From Verrucomicrobiales bacterium (GTDB taxonomy: Bacteria > Verrucomicrobiota > Verrucomicrobiia > Verrucomicrobiales > DEV007): a stretch of DNA of 6,168 bases. Each line of letters begins with the position of its first letter. The stretch's first letter is position 1. The stretch is taken from assembly GCA_002705125.1 (NCBI GenBank), contig PAHQ01000086.1:11160-17327 (forward strand), written 5' to 3'. Of this stretch, positions 1 to 6,168 are shown one piece after another. Position numbers and translations under genes: made by a program. A model generated the notes under the pieces. The model had not been told where the DNA came from. It ran no database searches and saw nothing but the letters and a program-made list of their open reading frames with translations.

Positions 1-510
1 AGGGACGGCATTAATAACTTTTTTGTGACATTTATCGAAGTAAGAAAATCAAGAGCTAAAGACAGCATTGAAGTCGATCCCGGTTTTAACACCGGAGACT
101 ACTTAGGTGGCTTCCTCAGAGGAACCAGGAGAGCTCTGGCTGACGCCGGCCGAAAATCAATGACTATATCAATCCCAGCAGTCGACGCTTTTTACCTTGG
201 AAGTCTCATTTCATTATTCGAGCGCTCTGTATCATACTATGCTGCACTCATTAATATAAATGCCTACCATCAACCAGGTGTTGAAGCTGGGAAAAAAGCT
301 GCAACACAATTTCTTGAAATTCTTTCTAAAACAGAGAAATTTCTGACAGATCAGTTAGGAGAAAAATCAAGCGTTTCTCAGGTCGCCGAGAGTATACAGG
401 AATCCGAAGAGGTCTCATTCCATGCACTTCACCACTTAGCAGCTAATAGAAAAAACATCAGCCTCGATATCGGTCAGACTCCTCAGGATGACAAATTCGT
501 TAAAAATTAA
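1..510 (+). CDS. pgi: Glucose-6-phosphate isomerase, C-terminal part (5' end outside window)
   Basis: Phosphoglucose isomerase interconverts glucose 6-phosphate and fructose 6-phosphate in the cytoplasm (glycolysis/gluconeogenesis). The frame is open from base 1, reading RDGINNFFVTFIEV, so the gene enters from the left. The GTG at 25 is an internal valine, not the start. Of the 169 visible residues, about 31-60 match the family's GDYL..FL.GT..AL...GR block. Residues 73-74 are the FE pair, and ININAYHQPGVEAGK (84-98) is the C-terminal signature; the lysine of GVEAGK corresponds to the catalytic lysine of the family. After about residue 103 there is a 65-residue tail, mostly helical by eye, with a helix-turn-helix-like stretch around 122-150. 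From memory, similar tails occur in cyanobacterial and some other bacterial isomerases. The stop is followed 27 bp later by glnD in the same frame, which suggests co-transcription. Family assignment is firm; the N-terminal half cannot be judged. Confidence 0.9.
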   Translation, partial: RDGINNFFVTFIEVRKSRAKDSIEVDPGFNTGDYLGGFLRGTRRALADAGRKSMTISIPAVDAFYLGSLISLFERSVSYYAALININAYHQPGVEAGKKAATQFLEILSKTEKFLTDQLGEKSSVSQVAESIQESEEVSFHALHHLAANRKNISLDIGQTPQDDKFVKN

Positions 511-537
511 TTACAACCTCACTGTAAGTCGACTAAA

Positions 538-3294
538 ATGAGCAATGCTCAGCTTCAAAGCCTTAGAGAACACGCCAAACAGAGGCTTGATAGGAAAAAA
601 ACATCAAAACTTAATCGCCAAGATAAATTAAAATTATACAAGCGTTTTCTAAAGACTGAGGAACATAGAATTTTATTATTCCATCGAAGTGGCGGTTCTG
701 CCCTAAAAGTATCAAAAAGAAGGGCAGACCTAATAAAAATTCTTCTCCATAACCTTTACCAAGATGCGATCGATTCATCTGAAGGAATCAAACCTGAGGT
801 AACCTTAGTCGCCATTGGCGGATTCGGCCGAGGAAGACTCAATCCGTGTAGTGATATCGATTTACTTTTTCTTCATCCAAAAGGTGCAAAAGGGTTACCA
901 AAAGAATCATCAGAGTTGATCGAGAGCATTCTTTATATGCTGTACGACTGCGGTTTCAAAGTGGGGCACGCTGTTAGATCAATTAAGGAAACTGTGTCTG
1001 AAGCGAATTCTGACAATCGTACCAAGTCATCAATAATAGAATCAAAAATGCTTTTTGGTGATGAAAAGTTTTTTCATTCAATGCTAAATGAGTTTTATGA
1101 TAAATGCATTAAAGGCTATGAAACTAATTACCTAAAGCATCGCCTCGAAGACATTCGACTTCGTCATATTAAATGGAGCCAAACACCATTCTTGCAAGAA
1201 CCTCACGTCAAAGAGGGTTGCGGAGGCCTGAGAGATTATCACAACCTCATTTGGATTAATTACGTTAGACGAAAAAGTACTGACATAAAAGATCTGATAG
1301 ATGCAGAAATGCTGACCACTAGTGCCTACAGCCAAATAAGAAAGGCTTATGAATTTTTACTTAGGGTAAGGAATGAAATGCACTACATTCAAAAAAGATC
1401 AACAGACATACTCACTCTTCAACTCCAAGGAGAGGTCGCAGTTAACCTTGGCTATAAGCAAGAGAGTATACTGAAAAAAATTGAGCGTTTTATGAAAGAC
1501 TATTACACTCATAGTAATAACCTTTTTTTAATAGCAAAAGAAATAGGAGATCGCTTTTATCTAAAAGAAAGAGAATCCGAGACAGAAAAGCCTTTCATCG
1601 GTTTTTTAGCGAGACGAAAATACAAAGTTGAAAAATTTGATGGATTTATATCAAAGAACAACCGGATATACCCTGCTTCTGATCAAGTTTTCAATGATGA
1701 TCCTGATAGACTAATTCGTATATTTCAACATGCGCAGGTGAGGCACCTCAGACTAGCTCCAGAACTATCTGAATTAATAAAAAAGAATTGGAAATTAGTA
1801 AATCGTGTTTTCAGATACAACGATACGAACCGCGATACCTTCGAGGCAATTCTTTCTAGGAAGGGAGAAATTGGTAACGCGCTAAGAGAAATGCATAGCT
1901 CAGGAATTTTGGGTCGCTACCTTCCAGAGTTTGGAGCATTGACTAACCTCGTTCAACACGAGTTCTTTCACCGATACTCTGCAGATGAACATACACTAAG
2001 AGTTACCGAAGAATTGGATAAACTGGTTGAAGGTGATGACAGAAGAAATCGACTTTACAGACAAATATATAATGAAATAGAGGACCCTTTCGTACTTTAT
2101 CTGGCAGTCCTCCTTCATGATGCAGGCCGCGCCATGAACTCTTCAAACCATGAGGATGCAAGCGCAACACTTGCTCAAAATGTTGCAAGAAGATTTTCCC
2201 TGAAAACAAAAAGGAGAAAACTTCTTCTTTTTCTAGTTAATTCTCATTTGGAATTATGGAGAACAGCGAATACAAAAAACATCGATGATCCAGAAACAAT
2301 TATCAAATTCTCTCAGATGGTTGGCTCTGTAAGAGGTTTAAATTATCTACTACTTTTGACCTATGCAGACTCAAGAGGCACTGATTTAAAATCTTGGACT
2401 GAAACAAAAGAAGCTCCTTTACGATTCTTGTACCATGAAACTAAAGAATACCTTGAAGATGCAAAATCTTTTTCAACAAGAAGAAAGAAATCACAAGAAG
2501 AGCTATTAGGTAGAGTCATCGAAAAACTTCCTCAAAGCCATCACTCAACGGCAATCTCACACTTTGAGGAAATGCCCATAAGATATTTTCAAAGACGTGA
2601 AGCATCCCATATCTCTAGACATGTTAAACTCTTAGTTGATTACTTTAAGGGTTGGGCCTCATCAAAAGAAACACCACAACCAAAGCTTCATTGGCGTGAA
2701 ATCAAGGAACAAGGATGCAGCGAGTTTACAGTAATCTGGCAAGACCAACACAAACTCGCCTCCTGCCTCACTGGATCATTAGCAGCACAAAAAATAAATA
2801 TTATTTCTGCCGAATTCTTTTCTCGAGAAGACGAAGTTGTTTTTGATATTTTCAGAATCTGTACGACAAACTTTGAGCCAGTAACATCCGTAAATAAAAA
2901 GAAGCAAATTGAGAAACTGCTTATATCAGGACTCCATGATGAAGACTTTTCTTACTCCGAACTCATTAATAAGGCTAACCTTGAACTCCTAGACTGGCAG
3001 GATATTGCAGATCAATTCCCACAGAGGGTATACATCAACAATCAGGCAGACGAAAATCACACCTTGATAGAAATTCAAGCTCTCGACCGAATCGGCTTAC
3101 TTCATATGATACTATCTGCAATATCCAAGTTTGAAATGGAGGTCACTCATGCAAGAATCACAACGACTAGAGGAGCTGCAATTGATACCATTTATGTGGT
3201 TAATTCTGATGGGGAAAAAATCACTAAAAAAACTGAAATAGATAAGCTCCTTGAGGGGTTACATAAGGCCATTGCAATCAAATCAATGGACTAA
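538..3294 (+). CDS. glnD: GlnD, bifunctional PII uridylyltransferase / uridylyl-removing enzyme
   Basis: GlnD is the cytoplasmic glutamine sensor of nitrogen control. It uridylylates the PII protein when glutamine is low and removes UMP when glutamine is high. All family parts are visible in the 918 residues (E. coli GlnD is about 890). The nucleotidyltransferase motif GGFGRGRLNPCSDIDLLFL is at 94-112, with the metal-binding aspartates D106 and D108. The family signature EPHVKEGCGGLRD is at 221-233. The HD hydrolase domain spans about 475-620, with likely metal ligands H485, H527-D528 and D611. Two ACT domains lie at about 729-800 and 841-915, the second with the ligand-loop motif ALDRIGLL (848-855). 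Residues 1-60 are rich in Lys/Arg. ATG 538 is the first in-frame start after the pgi stop; no clear Shine-Dalgarno precedes it. The HD motif reads HDAGR rather than the commoner HD..KG, but all ligands are kept, so both activities are probably intact. No PII, glnA, glnE or ntr gene is in view. Confidence 0.95.
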   Translation: MSNAQLQSLREHAKQRLDRKKTSKLNRQDKLKLYKRFLKTEEHRILLFHRSGGSALKVSKRRADLIKILLHNLYQDAIDSSEGIKPEVTLVAIGGFGRGRLNPCSDIDLLFLHPKGAKGLPKESSELIESILYMLYDCGFKVGHAVRSIKETVSEANSDNRTKSSIIESKMLFGDEKFFHSMLNEFYDKCIKGYETNYLKHRLEDIRLRHIKWSQTPFLQEPHVKEGCGGLRDYHNLIWINYVRRKSTDIKDLIDAEMLTTSAYSQIRKAYEFLLRVRNEMHYIQKRSTDILTLQLQGEVAVNLGYKQESILKKIERFMKDYYTHSNNLFLIAKEIGDRFYLKERESETEKPFIGFLARRKYKVEKFDGFISKNNRIYPASDQVFNDDPDRLIRIFQHAQVRHLRLAPELSELIKKNWKLVNRVFRYNDTNRDTFEAILSRKGEIGNALREMHSSGILGRYLPEFGALTNLVQHEFFHRYSADEHTLRVTEELDKLVEGDDRRNRLYRQIYNEIEDPFVLYLAVLLHDAGRAMNSSNHEDASATLAQNVARRFSLKTKRRKLLLFLVNSHLELWRTANTKNIDDPETIIKFSQMVGSVRGLNYLLLLTYADSRGTDLKSWTETKEAPLRFLYHETKEYLEDAKSFSTRRKKSQEELLGRVIEKLPQSHHSTAISHFEEMPIRYFQRREASHISRHVKLLVDYFKGWASSKETPQPKLHWREIKEQGCSEFTVIWQDQHKLASCLTGSLAAQKINIISAEFFSREDEVVFDIFRICTTNFEPVTSVNKKKQIEKLLISGLHDEDFSYSELINKANLELLDWQDIADQFPQRVYINNQADENHTLIEIQALDRIGLLHMILSAISKFEMEVTHARITTTRGAAIDTIYVVNSDGEKITKKTEIDKLLEGLHKAIAIKSMD

Positions 3295-3326
3295 TTCCCT
3301 TTTATAGCCTCAATAATAATCGTTTT

Positions 3327-3359
3327 CTAATTGATTAGGCGCTTGCCCTAATCGAATAG
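3327..3359. promoter_or_regulatory. 33-bp imperfect inverted repeat in the glnD/TIM-barrel spacer (possible operator or mRNA hairpin)
   Basis: Two 13-nt arms (3327-3339 and 3347-3359) flank the 7-nt loop CGCTTGC. Seven inner pairs are perfect (GATTAGG/CCTAATC). In the outer six there is one G-T wobble and one A-A mismatch. The left arm also contains a 12-bp palindrome, CTAATTGATTAG, and the right arm a near copy, CTAATCGAATAG (10 of 12 identical), exactly 21 bp further on, or two helical turns. No T-run follows on either strand, so it is not a standard intrinsic terminator. Its place just upstream of a possible -10 box for the TIM-barrel gene suits a binding site for a dimeric regulator. A stabilising 3' hairpin on the glnD mRNA is the main alternative. 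The symmetry is seen directly; the function is inferred. Confidence 0.45.
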
Positions 3360-3370
3360 ATCAATAAAAA

Positions 3371-3376
3371 TATAGT
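3371..3376 (+). promoter_or_regulatory. Possible -10 box for the TIM-barrel gene
   Basis: TATAGT matches TATAAT at five of six bases and lies 28 bases before the ATG at 3405, which would give a leader of roughly 22 nt. No good -35 hexamer sits 16-18 bp upstream. That position falls inside the right arm of the inverted repeat, so an activator-dependent promoter is possible. In AT-rich DNA a five-of-six match is weak evidence. Confidence 0.22.
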
Positions 3377-3404
3377 CTAAACTTAATCTGTAATTTTACA
3401 TAAT

Positions 3405-4430
3405 ATGAGTAAACCCAAACTTCACAATGCAATGTGGCCTGGACTCGTCGGCAAAGGAGACGAAGAAGGTCAAGAACCTCCAATCAGCCTTGAAAGAATG
3501 CTTGAATTAACGGCCGCGGCTGAGGTCAATGGAACAAAGTTCGACGGAATCGACTATTTCCTTTTTCTTCCTCATACTGATCCCTCTGCCAGTGATGATG
3601 ATCTCAAGGGAATAGCAGACATGATTCAATCCAAAGGTTTTGATGTGGGTTCGCTTGTCGCACCAATATGGCCAGGAACCGTTGGAGACTCAGCCATGGG
3701 TAATGATGAACAGCAGGGCAAGTTTCTGGAGGCTGTCAAAATGGCCTGCAGAATCGCTAGTATATTTAATGATCATGGCGTTCGTAAGAACGGGGTTATT
3801 AGAATAGACTCCGCAGAATTTGGTGTTGAAAAGTGGGGTGAAGACGCACCAGGGAATACCGCAAGAATCATTGATACTTTTAAGGAAGCCGCAAAGATCG
3901 CAGCTGACAGTGGAGAACGCTTAGCAGCAGAAGGAGAAATCTGTTGGGCAGGCATGCACAGCTGGAAGGACATGCTGGACATCCTTGAGGGAGTAGGAAT
4001 GCCTGAATCTCTGGGCTTCCAAGCTGACCTTGCCCATACCTATTTATACCTTCTTGGATACAACGCGCCCGAGCATGCTTTAGTAGGTGAAAACTATAGT
4101 GACGAGGAATTCTGGTCAGCGTACGAAACAATGACTGATAAACTTCGCCCTTGGACGATCGACTTTCATGTAGCTCAAAATGACGGAACGGTTCATGGTG
4201 CTGGCACACATGATAAGACAGGCAAGCATTGCCCAGCCGATGATCCAAACGGAAAACTAGACATAGTTAAAGCATCCGGCTACTGGCTCAAAGACGCACA
4301 AGAAAGAGGAATTGAACACATCTGCTGGGATGGTTGCATGTTCCCTAACGAAATGCTCGAAAAAGTTGAGACGTGGAACACGATTCTTGATACCATGATC
4401 AAAGTGCGTGATTCCCACGGCTGGAGTTAA
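3405..4430 (+). CDS. Sugar isomerase/epimerase-like TIM-barrel protein, substrate unknown
   Basis: This 341-residue protein reads as a xylose-isomerase-like TIM barrel (the AP-endonuclease-2 / sugar phosphate isomerase-epimerase superfamily). These are cytoplasmic, metal-dependent enzymes acting on sugars or polyols. There is no signal peptide. Acidic and histidine residues sit at strand ends where the family places its metal ligands: E176/E178 (AAEGE), D208 and H211 (QADLAH), D253 and H255 (IDFH), and D309 (ICWDG). A stretch at about 259-293 has several His and one Cys (H264, H269, H275, C276) followed by DPNGKLDI. I recall a similar stretch in Planctomycetes/Verrucomicrobia proteins annotated only as sugar phosphate isomerase/epimerase, but I cannot name a characterised member. 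ATG 3405 is the first start after an in-frame stop at 3384; no Shine-Dalgarno is evident. The gene is separated from glnD by 110 bp and closed by a strong terminator, so it is probably transcribed alone. The superfamily is fairly sure; the reaction is unknown. Confidence 0.82.
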   Translation: MSKPKLHNAMWPGLVGKGDEEGQEPPISLERMLELTAAAEVNGTKFDGIDYFLFLPHTDPSASDDDLKGIADMIQSKGFDVGSLVAPIWPGTVGDSAMGNDEQQGKFLEAVKMACRIASIFNDHGVRKNGVIRIDSAEFGVEKWGEDAPGNTARIIDTFKEAAKIAADSGERLAAEGEICWAGMHSWKDMLDILEGVGMPESLGFQADLAHTYLYLLGYNAPEHALVGENYSDEEFWSAYETMTDKLRPWTIDFHVAQNDGTVHGAGTHDKTGKHCPADDPNGKLDIVKASGYWLKDAQERGIEHICWDGCMFPNEMLEKVETWNTILDTMIKVRDSHGWS

Positions 4431-4459
4431 TCAAAGTTCTTAAAATTAATCTAAATAAT

Positions 4460-4494
4460 AAAAACCGCAGACCATAAGCGTCTGCGGTTTTTTT
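4460..4494 (+). terminator. Strong Rho-independent terminator after the TIM-barrel gene
   Basis: A 13-bp perfect stem (4460-4472 paired with 4480-4492; core ACCGCAGAC/GTCTGCGGT) closes the 7-nt loop CATAAGC and runs into seven consecutive T residues (4488-4494). Five A residues flank the left arm, so it could also act on the minus strand, though no minus-strand gene converges on it. It lies 30 bp after the TIM-barrel stop and ends only 23 bp before the transporter start. Confidence 0.92.
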
Positions 4495-4502
4495 GGGCAA
4501 AG

Positions 4503-4507
4503 AAAGG
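4503..4507 (+). promoter_or_regulatory. Likely ribosome-binding site supporting the GTG start at 4518
   Basis: AAAGG lies 10 nt before GTG 4518. It is the only recognisable Shine-Dalgarno-like element at a start in this window. It matters because the gene uses GTG and its first in-frame ATG (residue 63) would delete two membrane helices. Confidence 0.4.
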
Positions 4508-4517
4508 TAAGAACAAA

Positions 4518-5414
4518 GTGTTCCGGGATTATACGAAGCTTCACCTGGTAGTAATACTTTGGGGCTTTACAGCAATACTTGGAAAATTAATAGAGCTTGA
4601 TAGTCCAGTACTCGTTTTTTATCGAGTAGGGGTTTCAGCAATTCTGCTTGCTGTTCTCTTAAAGATACTTTCTATAAAAAGCGTCGATCAAAGAGCCAGT
4701 AAAATGAAAATGATTGCCAATGGAATCCTTTTGGGTATTCACTGGACCCTTTTCTTTCTGGCCGTCAAAATTGCAAATGTATCAGTCTGCATGATAGGTA
4801 TGGCAACGACTTCACTTTGGACTGCGATCCTTGAGCCCATTATCGTCAAAGAACGTTCATTTAAGCGACATGAATTTGGGTTAGGCGCTATAATGATTGG
4901 TGCCATAATCCTAATTACTGGTGGTGATTTTAATTACTTCCTTGGCCTAACAATATCAATTCTATCAGCGGGTATAGGGACCCTGTTTTCTATTATTAAT
5001 AGCCGATTCACAAAACACCACCATCATTTCTCAATTGCATTCTACCAGATGCTTGGTGCTACTGTCATAGCCGGCATCGCAATTATAGGCCTAGGCATTT
5101 GGAATCAAGAAATTCCAAAAATGTCAATGGGTCTTGATGATGCTGGATGGTTACTTCTTTTAGTGAGTTTTTGTACAGTTTACGCCTATGCCCAATACAT
5201 TGAATTATTGAAGCGCCTAAGCGTTTTTACTATTCATTTGGCCTATAATTTAGAGCCTGTATACGGAATGGTCTTTGCTGCCCTGTTTTTTCAGGAGCAT
5301 CAACTCTTTGGCCCACTCTTTTATTGTGGAGCCATTATAATTTTCATATCAGTTATAATTCATTCAATTTTCGAAAATTTTAAAGGTAAGACCGTGATCC
5401 ACTTGAACAATTAA
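4518..5414 (+). CDS. EamA/DMT-superfamily membrane transporter
   Basis: This is a 298-residue inner-membrane protein of the drug/metabolite transporter superfamily. Members export or import amino acids, nucleosides or other small metabolites, and the substrate cannot be read from sequence. About ten hydrophobic helices are visible: roughly 8-25, 31-51, 65-84, 88-110, 119-134, 139-160, 171-194, 209-229, 236-258 and 264-286. They form two five-helix EamA repeats. Each repeat carries a Glu-Pro at the end of or within its fourth helix (E106-P107 and E246-P247), as the family does. The start GTG 4518 is chosen because TM1 (LHLVVILWGFTAILG) begins at residue 8, no other start codon lies between it and the in-frame stop at 4452, and an AAAGG precedes it. 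A four-histidine run (167-170) sits in the loop joining the two repeats. The N-terminal wording reminds me of Bacteroidota homologues, a weak hint of transfer. The cytochrome gene follows after 26 bp. Confidence 0.9.
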   Translation: MFRDYTKLHLVVILWGFTAILGKLIELDSPVLVFYRVGVSAILLAVLLKILSIKSVDQRASKMKMIANGILLGIHWTLFFLAVKIANVSVCMIGMATTSLWTAILEPIIVKERSFKRHEFGLGAIMIGAIILITGGDFNYFLGLTISILSAGIGTLFSIINSRFTKHHHHFSIAFYQMLGATVIAGIAIIGLGIWNQEIPKMSMGLDDAGWLLLLVSFCTVYAYAQYIELLKRLSVFTIHLAYNLEPVYGMVFAALFFQEHQLFGPLFYCGAIIIFISVIIHSIFENFKGKTVIHLNN

Positions 5415-5440
5415 TGAAAAACTATTAATATATCTGTTTT

Positions 5441-6168
5441 ATGAGACCGCTTCATCCCTTGAAAATATTTACCTTTTTCACTTTAAGCACGGTAGCTACT
5501 CACATGGGCTACTCAGAAGAAGAAAACGAAGTAAAGGCCATTAGCTTTTATAAAGATATCAGACCAATTTTTCAGGCTAATTGCCAAGGCTGCCACCAAC
5601 CCTCAAAGGCCAAAGGAAAGTACATCATGACTGATTTTGAAAAATTGGTAAATGGTGGCGATAGCGGGGACCCGGCCATTGTACCAGGCAATCTAGAGAA
5701 GAGTTATCTTGTGGAAGTAATTACTCCAATTGACGGTGAAGCTGAAATGCCTCAAAAGGCTGACCCTCTCCATGAAACTGAAATCGCGTTGATTAATAAA
5801 TGGGTGCTAGAAGGAGCCATTGATGATACGCCAGAAGGGGCTAAGCAAAAGTTCACTGCCGAGAATCCCCCTGAATACATTCAACCTCCAGTAGTGACAG
5901 CACTCGACTATTCACCGGACGGATCACTTTTAGCAGTTTCAGGATTTCATGAAGTTCTTCTTCATAAGGCTGATGGATCAGCCTTGGAGTCAAGACTCGT
6001 GGGCCTATCTGAAAGAATTGAATCTGTTTCCTTTTCACCGGATGGAAAGAAAATTGCGGTGACTGGTGGCTTACCAGCTAGAATGGGTGAAGTCCAAGTA
6101 TGGGATACGGAAACAAAAAAATTAAGCCTCTCTGTTCCTGTCACCTATGATACTATTTATGGTGGCAG
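5441..6168 (+). CDS. Secreted c-type cytochrome / WD40-repeat protein, N-terminal part (3' end outside window)
   Basis: The frame opens at ATG 5441 (in-frame stop at 5426) and runs without a stop to the right edge, giving 242 residues. Residues 1-25 look like a signal peptide: basic start, then the hydrophobic run [15 protein letters not shown], with probable cleavage before EEENE. Export to the periplasm is expected. Residues 35-128 form a Planctomycete-type cytochrome c domain (PSCyt1 style) with the haem site CQGCH at 48-52 (two Cys thioethers, His proximal). M103 in AEMPQK is the likely distal ligand. WD40-like blades then begin: [16 protein letters not shown] at 151-166, and [13 protein letters not shown] (195-207) leading to VQVWD at 218-222. 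Such proteins are common in Planctomycetes and Verrucomicrobia, often near DUF1549/DUF1553 genes; their role is unproven, and redox or haem-linked surface functions are guessed. No Shine-Dalgarno is seen. The gene lies 26 bp behind the transporter, so it may be co-transcribed. Confidence 0.88.
   Translation, partial: MRPLHPLKIFTFFTLSTVATHMGYSEEENEVKAISFYKDIRPIFQANCQGCHQPSKAKGKYIMTDFEKLVNGGDSGDPAIVPGNLEKSYLVEVITPIDGEAEMPQKADPLHETEIALINKWVLEGAIDDTPEGAKQKFTAENPPEYIQPPVVTALDYSPDGSLLAVSGFHEVLLHKADGSALESRLVGLSERIESVSFSPDGKKIAVTGGLPARMGEVQVWDTETKKLSLSVPVTYDTIYGG

Noticed and set aside
25..510. GTG at 25 as the start of a small independent 161-residue gene
   Set aside because: The frame is open to base 1 and the upstream residues (RDGINNFF) continue the glucose-6-phosphate isomerase fold, so the GTG is an internal valine of a truncated gene.
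1132..2209. Short minus-strand open frames inside glnD (1132-1335 and 2003-2209)
   Set aside because: They are opposite conserved GlnD motifs and show no recognisable protein features of their own.
3327..3376. The spacer inverted repeat as a Rho-independent terminator for glnD
   Set aside because: The stem is AT-rich with a mismatch, and it is followed by A-rich sequence with no T-run on either strand.
3880..4248. Minus-strand open frame of 122 codons inside the TIM-barrel gene
   Set aside because: It lies wholly opposite a well-supported gene, and its product is low-complexity (Cys/Leu/Pro-rich) with no recognisable motif.
5016..5027. Four-histidine run (residues 167-170) of the transporter as a metal-binding site
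   Set aside because: It sits in the loop between the two EamA repeats, with no accompanying acidic or Cys ligands; such runs are common in loops.
5414..5428. ATG overlapping the transporter stop (TAATG) as a coupled start
   Set aside because: It opens only four codons (M-K-N-Y) before a stop and is not in the cytochrome frame.
5403..5431. TTGAAC-17 bp-TAATAT as a promoter for the cytochrome gene
   Set aside because: Each hexamer matches only four of six bases in AT-rich DNA, and the transcript would start about 3 nt before the ATG; too weak to annotate.
5853..6144. Two overlapping minus-strand open frames opposite the right-edge gene
   Set aside because: The plus strand here encodes clear WD40 blades continuous with a signal peptide and CxxCH haem domain.

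Overview
The window is about 6.2 kb of chromosomal DNA with five genes, all on the plus strand. Two of them are cut by the window edges. Base composition is AT-rich (roughly 40% GC by eye). The last gene is a c-type cytochrome joined to a WD40 propeller, a pairing typical of the Planctomycetes-Verrucomicrobia-Chlamydiae group. The sugar-isomerase-like TIM-barrel protein and the style of the glucose-6-phosphate isomerase C-terminus fit the same group. A fairly AT-rich, probably marine Verrucomicrobiota bacterium is my best guess. It is an inference from gene style, not from a marker gene.

Layout: (1) 1-510, the C-terminal 169 residues of glucose-6-phosphate isomerase (pgi), including the catalytic-lysine motif and an extra small helical tail. 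(2) 538-3294, a full-length GlnD, the bifunctional PII uridylyltransferase/uridylyl-removing enzyme, only 27 bp after pgi and probably co-transcribed with it. (3) 3295-3404, a 110-bp spacer with a 33-bp imperfect inverted repeat and a possible -10 box. (4) 3405-4430, a TIM-barrel sugar isomerase/epimerase-like protein of unknown substrate, followed by a strong intrinsic terminator (4460-4494). (5) 4518-5414, a ten-helix EamA/DMT transporter with a GTG start. (6) 5441-6168, the N-terminal 242 residues of a secreted cytochrome-WD40 protein that runs off the right edge.

Functionally, pgi (central carbon) and glnD (nitrogen sensing through PII) form one likely unit. The TIM-barrel gene looks like a single-gene unit with its own promoter region and terminator. 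The transporter and cytochrome gene form a third tight pair. I see no tRNA, rRNA, CRISPR array, insertion sequence or prophage signature. There is no convincing undescribed multi-gene system. The most interesting points are small ones: the palindrome ahead of the TIM-barrel gene, a terminator so close to the transporter start that no ordinary promoter fits between them, the histidine-rich loop of the TIM-barrel protein, and the cut cytochrome-WD40 gene, whose downstream neighbours are unseen.
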